Origin: JAVBQG01 sp031549185
Lineage (GTDB): Bacteria > Synergistota > Synergistia > Synergistales > Synergistaceae
Reading direction: 5' to 3'
Length of the DNA stretch: 64,000 nt
Assembly: GCA_031549185.1 (NCBI GenBank)
Contig: JAVBQG010000044.1
Location: forward strand, 1-64,000
Below the pieces are notes generated by a model. That model did not search any database. It had not been told where the DNA came from and was given only the letters and a program-made list of their open reading frames with translations. The position numbers and the translations under genes were made by a program. This document shows, one piece after another, positions 16,632 through 25,580 of the stretch. How positions within the stretch are numbered: position 1 is the stretch's first letter; each line of letters opens with the position of its first letter.

Positions 16632-18932
16632 ATGCTGCGTTCGCTTTATTCCGCCGTCAGCGGCGTCAAGGCCCACCAGACCTATCTCGACGTGACCGGC
16701 AACAATATCGCAAACGTCAATACGGTCGGTTTCAAGAGGGACGTCATTCAGTTCCGCGACATGGTCTATCAGACGGTCAAGGGCGCCAGCGCACCGAATG
16801 CGAGCATTCCGATCGGCGGTATCAACCCGGCGCAGGTCGGGCTGGGCGTCAAACTCGGATCGATCGAGACGATCCACACGCAGGGCAGTATGCAGAGCAC
16901 CGGCAACCCGACCGACATGGCGATCTCCGGCTCGGGCTACTTCGTCGTGAAGAATGGGGGCCAGCAGCTCTACACGCGCGCAGGCAACTTCGCGCTCGAC
17001 CGCGACGGCAACCTCGTCATGTCCGGCAACGGCTACCTGGTGCAGGGCTACGGTTACAAGGAGCAGGTCGACCCGACGACGGGCAACACGATTATGGTGC
17101 GGGACACGAACCTCAGCACGATCAACATCCCTATCGGGCGCAAGATGCCGGCCAAGCCGACCACGATCGCTGCGTTCCGCTGCAACCTCTGCAGCACGAC
17201 GAAGCCGGCGATCGCCAGCTTGGACAACATCCCCGGCGGTGCGAACAAAGTCCTGCGCCCCCACATGTACGACGCCTACGGTTCGACGTCGGCCACCTAT
17301 GTCGGCGACACGGCTCCCGCGACGGGGTTGGCCGGAGAGACGTGGTACGACTCCAGCAGCAATCAACTGATGAAGTGGGATACCACGACCACAGCCTGGG
17401 TGCTCGCGCGGGAAGGTGATCCTTACGAGACGTTTTACGGAACGAACACCGACGCGACGGGCTACGCCAAAATCTACGCGACGAGCGACAGCGCTTACAC
17501 GGGCATCGTTGCCAAGCGCTCCAGGGTCGACGGCACGGGAAGCGCCGTCCCGACCAACGGAGCGACGCCCGCCGCTTGCGTTCCGCCGATCACGAAGGCG
17601 GGCCAGACGTACATGGACATCACCACCGGTTCGATCTATACGACGAACTCCACGGGGACGGCATGGAACCTTACTTCGCCGAAGACGGCGGATGCCGGCA
17701 CGGTGTACGCGGATTTTTCGACCGGCGTTCTCTACCAGCCGGATCCCGCCACCCCCGGCGCGTTTATCGCCGCGACCAGCACGACGGTTCTCGACGCGAC
17801 CAGCAATCAGCTCATGACCTGGAGCTGGGATGCGACGACGCTGAAGGGCTCGTGGGTGAGCGTAAACGACACGCTCGGACTTTCGCCGACCGGAGCGCTG
17901 GACGCCAGCGGAAACCCGATCACGGTGACCACGCAGGACACGATCGATTCCTTCGCGGAGAGCATCATCAAGAAGCACGACCACTCGACCAAGATGGACG
18001 TGTTCGATTCGCTCGGCAACGCCTACACGCTCGAGGTCGTCTTCCGCAAGGTGCTGGAGCGTCCGGCAGACCCGAACGCGAACCCGCCGACGAGCGCGGA
18101 GGCCGAGTGGGACTGGTATGCGTACTACGTCGACGCGGCAGGCAACCCACTGGAACAGTATGGCGAGGGTGCAGGCACGATGGTCTTCGGGGACGACGGA
18201 CTTCTCAAGCGGACGTACTACTACGAGCCGACGCCCGCCACGCCGGACCCGAACGCGACCACGACGTCGCAGCCCGTCTACAACTGGTCCGTCGTCGAGA
18301 AGATCATCGACACGAACGACCCGCGCTACGACGCCGCCAAGCATGACGGCCTCCCCACCGGCAAGGTGGTCGCGGACTTCAACGTATCGGGCGCGCAGGG
18401 CTCCGTCACTGGAACGTCGCCGAACCTGAGCTACTCGTCGAACATGATCACGCTCGACTTCCTGGGCGACGCGATCAGCAAGGTGCTCGGCCAGGACAAG
18501 GAGCCGATCGACGGCGTTACGCAGTACGGTTCGCCGACGACGACCAAGGGCTACTATCAGGATGGCTACACGATGGGCGAACTGAACAACTTCGAAGTGG
18601 GTGGCGACGGCATCATCACCGGCGTCTACAGCAATGGACAGCTTCTGCCGATCGCGCAACTCGCACTGGCGATGTTCGCCAACCCGCAGGGCCTTACGAA
18701 AGTCGGCGACACCTGCTTCTCTGCTTCCTCCAACTCTGGCATCGCCCAGATCGGTCCGCCCGGCACCGGCGGCGCCGGGGTCATCGAGGGCAGCACGATA
18801 GAAATGTCGAACGTGGACCTCTCCGAGGAGTTTGTCAATCTGATCAGGGCCCAAAGAGGATTCCAGGCCAACACGCGCGTCGTCACGACGTCGGACCAGG
18901 TGCTCGAAGAGCTCATAAACATGAAGCGTTAA
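16632..18932 (+). CDS. flgE: flagellar hook protein FlgE, unusually long
   Basis: Hook filament subunit, 766 residues from ATG 16632 (GAGGAGG at 16617-16623); the frame stays open upstream to 16575. The N-terminal rod/hook signature LYSAVSGVKAHQTYLDVTGN and IANVNTVGFKRD, the FlgE segment GSGYFVVKNGGQQLYTRAG and the C-terminal helix VNLIRAQRGFQANTRVVTTS are conserved. E. coli FlgE is about 400 residues. The extra length is a Thr/Ser/Ala-rich insertion, roughly residues 210-450, that should form outer hook domains exposed on the surface. A strong terminator follows. Confidence 0.93.
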   Translation: MLRSLYSAVSGVKAHQTYLDVTGNNIANVNTVGFKRDVIQFRDMVYQTVKGASAPNASIPIGGINPAQVGLGVKLGSIETIHTQGSMQSTGNPTDMAISGSGYFVVKNGGQQLYTRAGNFALDRDGNLVMSGNGYLVQGYGYKEQVDPTTGNTIMVRDTNLSTINIPIGRKMPAKPTTIAAFRCNLCSTTKPAIASLDNIPGGANKVLRPHMYDAYGSTSATYVGDTAPATGLAGETWYDSSSNQLMKWDTTTTAWVLAREGDPYETFYGTNTDATGYAKIYATSDSAYTGIVAKRSRVDGTGSAVPTNGATPAACVPPITKAGQTYMDITTGSIYTTNSTGTAWNLTSPKTADAGTVYADFSTGVLYQPDPATPGAFIAATSTTVLDATSNQLMTWSWDATTLKGSWVSVNDTLGLSPTGALDASGNPITVTTQDTIDSFAESIIKKHDHSTKMDVFDSLGNAYTLEVVFRKVLERPADPNANPPTSAEAEWDWYAYYVDAAGNPLEQYGEGAGTMVFGDDGLLKRTYYYEPTPATPDPNATTTSQPVYNWSVVEKIIDTNDPRYDAAKHDGLPTGKVVADFNVSGAQGSVTGTSPNLSYSSNMITLDFLGDAISKVLGQDKEPIDGVTQYGSPTTTKGYYQDGYTMGELNNFEVGGDGIITGVYSNGQLLPIAQLALAMFANPQGLTKVGDTCFSASSNSGIAQIGPPGTGGAGVIEGSTIEMSNVDLSEEFVNLIRAQRGFQANTRVVTTSDQVLEELINMKR

Positions 18933-18946
18933 AAATGAATCGCATG

Positions 18947-18980
18947 GTGGAGGATGGTGGCGCTTGTCCCCATCCTCCAC
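18947..18980 (+). terminator. terminator hairpin after flgE
   Basis: An 11-bp perfect stem, GTGGAGGATGG (18947-18957) with CCATCCTCCAC (18970-18980), has a 12-base loop and is followed shortly by TTTT. It separates the fliE-flgE operon from the flbD-motAB operon. Confidence 0.8.
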
Positions 18981-19008
18981 TGACTTTTGGGGGCTTATGC
19001 TTTATAAT
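18980..19008 (+). promoter_or_regulatory. sigma-70-type promoter for flbD-motAB-fliLMY operon
   Basis: CTGACT (18980-18985), a 17-bp spacer and a perfect TATAAT (19003-19008). The -35 box begins on the last base of the terminator stem, so termination of one operon and initiation of the next are packed together. flbD starts at 19035. Confidence 0.6.
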
Positions 19009-19034
19009 GTTTTTTAAGCGAGGGGAGACGGCGC

Positions 19035-19229
19035 ATGATTACGCTTACGCGCATACGCGGCGGGAGTTTTGCTCTCAACTCCGACCAGATCGAGACCGTC
19101 GAACAGACGCCGGATACCGTGATCACGCTTCTGAACGGCCATAAATATGTAGTGAAGGAATCCGTTGCGGAAGTGATCTCGATGATAGAGTCATTCAGGA
19201 GAAATTGCCAGCGTCCGACCGTTTTGTAG
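19035..19229 (+). CDS. flbD: FlbD family protein
   Basis: A small protein (64 residues) with the FlbD/SwrD pattern: MITLTRIRGGSFALNSDQIE, then a T-P-D-T-V-I-T-L-x-N-G segment and KYVVKESVAEVISMI. In Bacillus the equivalent SwrD raises flagellar torque by an unknown route acting through the stator. Here it directly precedes motA, which suits a stator-related role. GAGGGGAG precedes ATG 19035. Confidence 0.88.
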   Translation: MITLTRIRGGSFALNSDQIETVEQTPDTVITLLNGHKYVVKESVAEVISMIESFRRNCQRPTVL

Positions 19230-19269
19230 CCATGGACGGCTGAGTATCGCAAAACGAGGTGAGTGGTCT

Positions 19270-20049
19270 GTGGATTTAGCATCCGTAGTTGGCTTGGCAC
19301 TTGCAGCTATCATGGTCATCTGGGGCATGGCGGCGGGCGGAGATATTATGGCGTTCGTGGACATACCGTCCATCCTTATCGTTCTGGGCGGTACGTTCGG
19401 TGCGACGATACTCGCCAACCCGCTCGAACGTTCGAAGTCCCTTCACAAGATCTTCAAAGCCGCTTTCATCACGGAGCAGATCGACCTGATCGGCCTGATC
19501 CAGACGCTCGTCAGCTTCGCGGAGAAGGCGCGCCGCGAGGGTCTGCTGGCGCTCGAGGAGGATGCGAATCAACTGGACGACGAGTTCATGCGCAAATCCA
19601 TCCAGCTGGTCGTCGACGGCACGGACCCCGAACTGGTGAAGTCCATCCTGGACACGGAGATCGGCCTGCTGGAGGAGCGTCACTCGGCGAACAAGGGTTA
19701 CTTGGATTCCATATCGGAACTGGGTCCTGCCTTCGGAATGCTGGGAACGTTGATCGGGCTCATTCAGATGCTCGGCAACCTCAACGACCCGGCAGCGCTC
19801 GGCCCCGGCATGGCGGTCGCCCTTATCACGACTTTCTACGGTTCGATCCTCGCCAATATGTTCGCCATTCCGATCGGCAAGAAACTGACGCAGAATTCCT
19901 CACGGGAGGTACTCTCCAGAGAGCTGATGGTGGAGGGAATCCTTTCCATTCAGGCGGGCGAGAATCCTCGCATCGTCGAAGAGAAGTTGAAGGTCTTCCT
20001 GCCGCCGTCGATGCGCAGGCAGCTCGACGAGAGCAAGGGCGAGGGCTAG
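19270..20049 (+). CDS. motA: flagellar stator protein MotA
   Basis: Inner-membrane stator subunit of 259 residues starting at GTG 19270. It has four hydrophobic segments, two near the N-terminus and two between about residues 150-205 (FGMLGTLIGLIQMLGNLNDP is the classic third-helix motif). The cytoplasmic loop between them carries the charged residues that push on FliG. It pairs with motB, 25 bases downstream, to form the ion channel that drives rotation. Confidence 0.95.
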   Translation: MDLASVVGLALAAIMVIWGMAAGGDIMAFVDIPSILIVLGGTFGATILANPLERSKSLHKIFKAAFITEQIDLIGLIQTLVSFAEKARREGLLALEEDANQLDDEFMRKSIQLVVDGTDPELVKSILDTEIGLLEERHSANKGYLDSISELGPAFGMLGTLIGLIQMLGNLNDPAALGPGMAVALITTFYGSILANMFAIPIGKKLTQNSSREVLSRELMVEGILSIQAGENPRIVEEKLKVFLPPSMRRQLDESKGEG

Positions 20050-20074
20050 AGCCGGGAGCTGGGAGGGTTTTTCG

Positions 20075-20815
20075 ATGGCGCGCAAGAAAAAACAACAAGA
20101 GGCTCCACCCGGCGCCCCTCTTTTCATGGCCACATACGGGGACATGGTAACCCTGCTCCTCTGTTTTTTCGTGCTCCTCTACTCTTTTTCTACGCTCGAC
20201 GTTAAAAAATTCGAAATGCTGGCCGCCTCAATGCAGGTGGCATTCAATGTACAGGCAGGCGGGAGCACAAACACAACCCCGGTCAGTATTCAGGACGGTG
20301 CACTGCAGCAGGGGCAGGGGGCCGCCTCGGTGCAGTCAGCGGGGCAGAAGACGGAAATTTCGCACCAAGTTCTCGCAATGGTGAGGGAAGCTATAAAGAG
20401 TGAGCAACTGGAGGACGAAATACAAATAGTGGCGAATGAAAGAGGCGTGTCGATCTCCATGTCCGAGCAGGTCCTTTTCGACGAAAGTTCGGCCGTGTTG
20501 CACCCGGAGGCCGCGAGGATCCTCTACAAAATCGGAACGATCCTCGAGACCATGCCGAATCGCATCTCGATCGAAGGACACACGGACAACGTACAACCCA
20601 CCGGGAGCATTTTCAAGGACAACTGGGACCTCTCGGCGGCCAGGGCGGCCGTAGTCGCCTCGTACCTGAACAAATCGATCGGCATCGCCGAAAACCGCCT
20701 GCAGGCGGTCGGACTGGGGTCCAGCAGCCCCGTGGTGCCGAACGATTCTCCCGAACACAGAAGCTTGAACAGGCGGGTGGATCTGGTTATTTTGTCGGAG
20801 TACAGCATCCGATAA
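20075..20815 (+). CDS. motB: flagellar stator protein MotB
   Basis: Stator subunit of 246 residues. The short cytoplasmic Lys-rich N-terminus is followed by one transmembrane helix carrying the ion-binding Asp in TYGDMVTLLLCFFVLLYSF (about residue 25). The periplasmic OmpA-like domain (about 125-245) has SIEGHTDNVQPTGSIFKDNW and SPEHRSLNRRVDLVI for peptidoglycan anchoring. GGGAGG precedes ATG 20075. Proton versus sodium specificity cannot be read securely. Confidence 0.95.
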   Translation: MARKKKQQEAPPGAPLFMATYGDMVTLLLCFFVLLYSFSTLDVKKFEMLAASMQVAFNVQAGGSTNTTPVSIQDGALQQGQGAASVQSAGQKTEISHQVLAMVREAIKSEQLEDEIQIVANERGVSISMSEQVLFDESSAVLHPEAARILYKIGTILETMPNRISIEGHTDNVQPTGSIFKDNWDLSAARAAVVASYLNKSIGIAENRLQAVGLGSSSPVVPNDSPEHRSLNRRVDLVILSEYSIR

Positions 20816-20858
20816 CAGGACCTCCCGGAAATCGGACGACGCAAGGAGGCAGTTCCGC

Positions 20859-21317
20859 ATGGCACTCGCAAAGAGAACACTCATTTTCGTGATCGTAGGC
20901 GCAGTCGTCCTCATTTTCGGTCTGGGCGGCGGCATCTATCTCGGCCTTAAATTTTTTTCGCAGAGCGAGCCGGCCTCGGAGGTGAAGGAAGTCTCCGATC
21001 CCGGTCCCATGATGGATCTGGGGCAGTTTACAGCCAATCTCGCCGATCCGGAGACGCACATCGTCAAATTGAAGGTAACGCTGGAGCTGGCGAGCAACAA
21101 AGTCAACGAGCGGCTGGTCGATCCGGGCTGGAGCGTCCGACTGAAGGACGAGGTGCTGAGGACGTTGAAAAACCAGCGTTACGACAGCATTCGCTACGCA
21201 GAGGGTATGGAGATGCTGAAACAGGACCTCCGCACGCGCCTCAACGCGATGTTGCCGAAAGTGGAGGGCAAGGTAGCGGTCAACCGAGTTCTCATCGACG
21301 AATTTCTGGTCCAATAG
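20859..21317 (+). CDS. fliL: flagellar basal body-associated protein FliL
   Basis: A stator-associated protein of 152 residues with one N-terminal transmembrane helix (about 7-28) and a periplasmic stomatin-like domain. DLGQFTANLADPETHIVKLK and KVTLEL are characteristic. It lies between motB and fliM as in many flagellar operons. AAGGAGG precedes ATG 20859. Confidence 0.9.
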   Translation: MALAKRTLIFVIVGAVVLIFGLGGGIYLGLKFFSQSEPASEVKEVSDPGPMMDLGQFTANLADPETHIVKLKVTLELASNKVNERLVDPGWSVRLKDEVLRTLKNQRYDSIRYAEGMEMLKQDLRTRLNAMLPKVEGKVAVNRVLIDEFLVQ

Positions 21318-21341
21318 CCTGGCAGGAGGGGAGAGATTCAT

Positions 21342-22358
21342 ATGGTTCCGCCGGAAGTAATGTCCCAAAACGAAATAGATTCCCTGCTGCAGGCGATTTC
21401 AAGCGGCGGAGACGACATCGCGACGATGGAGGTCTCCGAGGAGAAGCCGATCAAGCTCTACGACTTCAGACGCCCCGACAAGTTCAGCAAAGACCAGATG
21501 CGGGCGATTCAGATGATTCACGAGTCGTTCTGCCGTTCGCTCACGACGTCCCTTTCGACGATGGTCCGTTCGATGGTGTCGATCGAGGTCGTCGCGGTAG
21601 ACCAGCTTGCGTACGATGAATTCATCCACTCGCTCGTGCAGCCGACGGTGATCGGCATTCTCGAGATGTATCCGCTGGCCGGAAACGCGATCCTCGAGAT
21701 CAGCAACCAGCTTACGTTCACGATCATCGACCGCCTCCTCGGCGGGAAGGGCGAGCCGATGCGGAAACCGAGGGATCTCACCGACATCGAGCGCACGGTG
21801 GTCGAGCGCGTCATGATGAAGATTCTGGAGCACCTCGAGGAGAGCTGGAGCACTGTGGTCGACGTCCGCTTCCGCTTCGAGACGATGGAGAGCAATCCTT
21901 TCTTCGTGCAGGTCTGCCCGGGGACCGATATGGTGCTTCTGGTCACGATGCAGCTCCAGGTCGGGGATATACAGGGCATCATGAACTTCTGCATACCGTA
22001 CTTCGTCATCGAGCCGTTGATCGACAAACTCAGCTCGCAGCAGTGGTTCTCTTCCACGGGGCGCAAGAGCGTCGAGGGAGTCAGAGAATCTCTCTCCCTG
22101 CGCCTGAACGAAGTATCAGTTCCCCTCGCGTTGGAGCTGGGCCACAGTGTCGTCAGCCTGGGAGATGTGATCCAGATGCAGGAGGGCGACGTCGTCAGAT
22201 TGGACGGAAGCGCGAAAGATCCGATCGGCCTGCGCGTGGGAAACCGGGTCAAGTTCAACTGTGCACCCGGCTTGCACAACAAGAATTATGCGGCGCAGAT
22301 CATGGAAGTGATCGGCGAAGAGGAGTCTTTCCTGGGAGAGGAGGATTACAATGGTTGA
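21342..22358 (+). CDS. fliM: flagellar motor switch protein FliM
   Basis: C-ring protein of 338 residues. The N-terminal CheY-P-binding peptide is MSQNEIDSLLQAI (from about residue 7). The CheC-like middle domain contains LTFTIIDRLLGGKGEP and the C-terminal SpoA domain follows from about 250. It overlaps the fliY start by 8 bases. An alternative start at ATG 21360 would place the CheY-binding peptide at the very N-terminus. Confidence 0.95.
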   Translation: MVPPEVMSQNEIDSLLQAISSGGDDIATMEVSEEKPIKLYDFRRPDKFSKDQMRAIQMIHESFCRSLTTSLSTMVRSMVSIEVVAVDQLAYDEFIHSLVQPTVIGILEMYPLAGNAILEISNQLTFTIIDRLLGGKGEPMRKPRDLTDIERTVVERVMMKILEHLEESWSTVVDVRFRFETMESNPFFVQVCPGTDMVLLVTMQLQVGDIQGIMNFCIPYFVIEPLIDKLSSQQWFSSTGRKSVEGVRESLSLRLNEVSVPLALELGHSVVSLGDVIQMQEGDVVRLDGSAKDPIGLRVGNRVKFNCAPGLHNKNYAAQIMEVIGEEESFLGEEDYNG

Positions 22359-23478
22359 CGAGTTCCTGAATCAGGATGAAATAGACGCTCTTCTCTCCGG
22401 AGAGCCGAGTTCGATAGGAAGCCTTTCGCCGGAGGACCTGTCCATTCTGGGCGAAGTGGCGAATATTATCGCGAACGCCGCCAGCAACGTCGTCGGTATG
22501 TTGGCGGGACGCGGCGTCTCCGCGACCGTCGCCGGGCAGTCCGAGATGCCCCAGAGTGCCATGAAGGACAGGGTGGCGGAGGGCACCCGGGTTTTCTCGT
22601 ACTCGATGGTCCTCAGCGGACTGGACTCCGCCCCCGCGTTGCTCGCCACGAGCGAGCGCGGCGCGCTCGCTCTCGCCGATCTGATGATGGGCGGAGATGC
22701 GAAGGAGTTGCCGGACGAGGCCAACGACCTTTACCTCTCCGCGGCGCAGGAGGGATTGAGTCAGCTCGTCGGCTCCGCGTTGACGAACCTGAGTGGGCTT
22801 CTGGGGGGAACCAGGCTGTCTGCCGACTCCGCCACCTCCTCGCTGGACGACTTGGCGACGTGGGTTCCCTTTCCCGTCGAGGCGGGCGATACCTCCATAT
22901 GGGCGGCGAAGATCGATCTTGAAGTCGAGGGAGTGGAACCTTTCGCCCTGAGTCTGGTTCTGCCAGCCCTCAATGCCCACGATCTGGCGGAAAAGGTGAG
23001 AGAGGCCATGAATCCGGCGGAGACTCCCGCTGCAGCACCCGCCCCTCAGCCTGTGGCAGCGCGTCCACAGCAGCAACAACCGCAGCGGGTACCCGCGCAG
23101 CAGGCGGCTCCGCAGATGGCTCCCGCCTCTTTGCCACCGAGGCCGCAGGCCCCCCCTGTGGACGTAAAACCCGTCGAGTTTGCCCAGCTCGGTTCGCCCG
23201 ATTACGCTGGTACCCCGGCGAACATCGACCTCATCGTCGACATCCCGGTGCGCATTACGGTGGAATTGGGAAGAACCCGCAAGACGATCGGGGAAGTACT
23301 GGCGCTGGGACCGGGGTCGGTGGTAGAATTGAACAAAATGGCGGGCGAGCCTGTCGATGTTCTGGTCAACGGAAAGCTGATCGCACGGGGAGAGGTCGTC
23401 GTAATCGACGAAAGTTTCGGCATACGCGTTACGGAAGTTGTCAGCAAAGCCGAAAGGATACGCTCCATGGGGGTGTGA
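22351..23478 (+). CDS. fliY: flagellar motor switch/CheY-P phosphatase FliY (FliN fusion)
   Basis: C-ring protein (375 residues) with FLNQDEIDALLSG at the N-terminus (CheY-P binding), a CheC-like phosphatase domain (about 25-215), a Pro/Gln/Ala-rich linker (about 225-275) and a C-terminal SpoA/FliN domain. The first phosphatase motif S-x3-E-x2-N is intact in LSILGEVANIIANAA. The second reads S-x3-E-x2-S in LSAAQEGLSQLVG, so its Asn is replaced. Works with FliM in the rotor and removes CheY phosphate at the motor. A separate CheC is also encoded in the cluster. Confidence 0.92.
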   Translation: MVDEFLNQDEIDALLSGEPSSIGSLSPEDLSILGEVANIIANAASNVVGMLAGRGVSATVAGQSEMPQSAMKDRVAEGTRVFSYSMVLSGLDSAPALLATSERGALALADLMMGGDAKELPDEANDLYLSAAQEGLSQLVGSALTNLSGLLGGTRLSADSATSSLDDLATWVPFPVEAGDTSIWAAKIDLEVEGVEPFALSLVLPALNAHDLAEKVREAMNPAETPAAAPAPQPVAARPQQQQPQRVPAQQAAPQMAPASLPPRPQAPPVDVKPVEFAQLGSPDYAGTPANIDLIVDIPVRITVELGRTRKTIGEVLALGPGSVVELNKMAGEPVDVLVNGKLIARGEVVVIDESFGIRVTEVVSKAERIRSMGV

Positions 23479-23661
23479 TTTTTGCCCTTTATGAGATATA
23501 CTCTATCCCACAAGGGGATTGATCGCAAGGAGACGTCGAGAGTCGCTCGGGCGATATTTCCGTTTGACGATGCGGAGGAGGCGGTTTTTCTTTTTTGTGT
23601 TTCTCCGGCCTCCGCCGGTAAATCGACTTTTCCATAAAGCACCCAAGGAGGGCATAAGGGA

Positions 23662-24024
23662 ATGGGTACGAAGGTTTTAATCGTAGACGATGCGGCATTT
23701 ATGAGAATGATGCTTCGCGATATTCTGGCAAAAAACGGATTCGAGGTCGTGGGAGAAGCGGACAACGGAAAAGTTGCCGTGCAGATGTATAACGAGCTCA
23801 AGCCCGATGTCGTTACGATGGACATAACAATGCCTGAGATGGATGGTATAGCCGCCGTCAAGGAGATCAAAGCCGCCGATCCGAACGCAAAGGTCGTCAT
23901 GGTCAGCGCGATGGGACAACAGGCGATGGTAATCGAAGCGATTCGCTCCGGAGCGGCTGATTTCATCGTCAAACCCTTCCAACCCGACCGCGTGCTGGAG
24001 GCGCTAGGCAAGGCGCTTTCGTAG
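23662..24024 (+). CDS. cheY: chemotaxis response regulator CheY
   Basis: Single receiver domain of 120 residues. The acidic pocket is VLIVDDAAFMR (residues about 5-15), the phospho-acceptor Asp is in DVVTMDITMPEMDG (about residue 54), and the conserved Thr/Ser and Lys are in VMVSAM and FIVKPFQPDRV. Phosphorylated by CheA, it binds FliM/FliY to reverse the motor. AAGGAGG precedes the ATG. The 183-bp gap upstream contains a GC stem (GCGGAGG with CCTCCGC) around a T-rich loop but no clear promoter. Confidence 0.95.
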   Translation: MGTKVLIVDDAAFMRMMLRDILAKNGFEVVGEADNGKVAVQMYNELKPDVVTMDITMPEMDGIAAVKEIKAADPNAKVVMVSAMGQQAMVIEAIRSGAADFIVKPFQPDRVLEALGKALS

Positions 24025-24052
24025 CTGCGTTTTTCGCGCTACGTTGGGGTCC

Positions 24053-24490
24053 ATGAGAAATAAATTCGGTTTTTCTATGCGGAGACGAGCGTTAGGTTGC
24101 TTAATGGGAGCGAGCCTGGCGCTCGTTTTCTGTGTGCTGACGCCCTCTCTCCTCTGGGCCAATACGCGGGATTTCGACGTGAGCCTTGCGGGGTACGTCA
24201 CCAGGATGTTCCTTGCCCTGGCCTTGCTCGGCGCAGCCGGATATGCCGCGGTCAAGTATCTGCCGGGAAAATTTCGCGTCGGCGCACAGGGCCGGTTGAA
24301 ACTTCTGGGGGTGCTCAACCTCGGGCGTGATGTCGTCTATCTGTTGCAGATCGGTCCCGACGTGATCGCGCTCTTCACCGGTAAAAACGGGTCGACCGTG
24401 CTCGGCCGCTGGAGCGCCGAGGAGTGGGACGACTACGAGGCCGCTCTGCCGGAGCCGGCCAAATCCTCTCCGAAACAGGACGGTCGGTGA
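24053..24490 (+). CDS. fliO: flagellar export apparatus protein FliO
   Basis: A 145-residue membrane protein between cheY and fliP. There is a hydrophobic N-terminal segment (about 15-37), a second transmembrane helix (about 47-68) and a cytoplasmic domain with RLKLLGVLNLGRDVVYLLQI, the FliO pattern. It assists assembly of the FliP ring. The start is uncertain: ATG 24053 or TTG 24044, both with weak ribosome sites. The stop overlaps the fliP start. Confidence 0.82.
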   Translation: MRNKFGFSMRRRALGCLMGASLALVFCVLTPSLLWANTRDFDVSLAGYVTRMFLALALLGAAGYAAVKYLPGKFRVGAQGRLKLLGVLNLGRDVVYLLQIGPDVIALFTGKNGSTVLGRWSAEEWDDYEAALPEPAKSSPKQDGR

Positions 24491-25281
24491 TGCGTATGTT
24501 CGCTGCAAAGTCGAAATATTTCGGGGTACTGCTGCCCGCCTCGCTGTTGTTGCTTGCCCTCTGTTCAATGGCATGGGCCGCCCCGGCGCCGGCGGGGCCC
24601 ACGTTGCCGATTCCGGCGCTCAACCTGGGGGTCGGCGCGGCTGGGGGGCCGCAGGACGTCGTACTGAGCCTGCAGATCGTCGCCCTGATCACGGTACTCA
24701 GCATGGCCCCCGCCATCCTGCTGATGCTCACGAGCTTCACCCGCATTCTGGTCGTCCTCGGCTTCATCCGCAGTGCGCTCGGTTTGCAACAGACCCCGCC
24801 GAACCAGGTGATCACTTCTCTCGCCCTCTTTCTGACCTTTTTCACGATGGCGCCGATCTGGAATCAGGTGTACAACGAGGCGCTGACCCCGTATCTGCAG
24901 GGAAATATCCCCGCGGAGGCCGCCTGGGAGAGGACCGTGCAGCCACTGCGCGCGTTTATGTTCAAACAGACGCGGGAGAAAGAGCTGTCTCTGATGATCC
25001 GTCTCTCCAAGGAGGAGAGGCCCAAGAATCAGGACGACGTCTCCACGATGATTTTGATTCCGGCGTATGTCCTGAGCGAACTCAAGACGGCGTTCCAGAT
25101 GGGCGTGGTCCTCTACATTCCCTTTATCGTCGTCGACATGATCGTGGCGAGCATCCTGATGAGCATGGGCATGATGATGCTCCCGCCGTCCATGATCTCG
25201 CTTCCTTTCAAGATCCTGCTCTTTGTGATGGCGGACGGCTGGAACCTGGTCGTGGCCAGCCTGGTTACGAGTTTTAATTAG
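24490..25281 (+). CDS. fliP: flagellar export gate protein FliP
   Basis: Core export-gate protein of 263 residues with a cleavable-type N-terminal signal (about 1-27, ending MAWA). Conserved motifs are VVLGFIRSALGLQQTPPNQV and LIPAYVLSELKTAFQMG, plus MGMMMLPPSMISLPFKILLF near the C-terminus. ATG 24490 overlaps the fliO stop. The frame is open further upstream but lacks FliP sequence there. Confidence 0.96.
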   Translation: MRMFAAKSKYFGVLLPASLLLLALCSMAWAAPAPAGPTLPIPALNLGVGAAGGPQDVVLSLQIVALITVLSMAPAILLMLTSFTRILVVLGFIRSALGLQQTPPNQVITSLALFLTFFTMAPIWNQVYNEALTPYLQGNIPAEAAWERTVQPLRAFMFKQTREKELSLMIRLSKEERPKNQDDVSTMILIPAYVLSELKTAFQMGVVLYIPFIVVDMIVASILMSMGMMMLPPSMISLPFKILLFVMADGWNLVVASLVTSFN

Positions 25282-25297
25282 AGGGGCTGATCCTTCG

Positions 25298-25567
25298 ATG
25301 GAAACGCTGAGTATTTCCGACGCGATGAACGGCGCCATGTGGGTGATCGTGCTGGCGTCCATGCCCGTGCTGTTGGTCGCGATGGGCGTGGGCCTGGTCA
25401 TCGGCATCCTGCAGACGGCCACATCGATCCAGGAGCAGACGCTCGCCTTTATCCCCAAGATTCTGGCCGTCATTTTCGCGCTGATCGTGTTCGGGCCGTG
25501 GATGTTCCGCCTGGTAGGAGACCTCACAATCAGACTCTTCACGGATATGTACCGATACGTGAGCTGA
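25298..25567 (+). CDS. fliQ: flagellar export gate protein FliQ
   Basis: An 89-residue protein with two transmembrane helices (about 17-40 and 54-74) joined by the conserved loop TATSIQEQTLAFIPKILAV. It forms the export gate with FliP and FliR. The ribosome site GAGGGG precedes ATG 25298. Confidence 0.95.
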   Translation: METLSISDAMNGAMWVIVLASMPVLLVAMGVGLVIGILQTATSIQEQTLAFIPKILAVIFALIVFGPWMFRLVGDLTIRLFTDMYRYVS

Positions 25568-25580
25568 CGGGGCGTTGGAG

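Noticed and set aside
16611..18980. 789-codon minus-strand frame across flgE
   Set aside because: Shadow of flgE produced by high GC and lack of stop codons; Arg/Val-rich with no motif or ribosome site.
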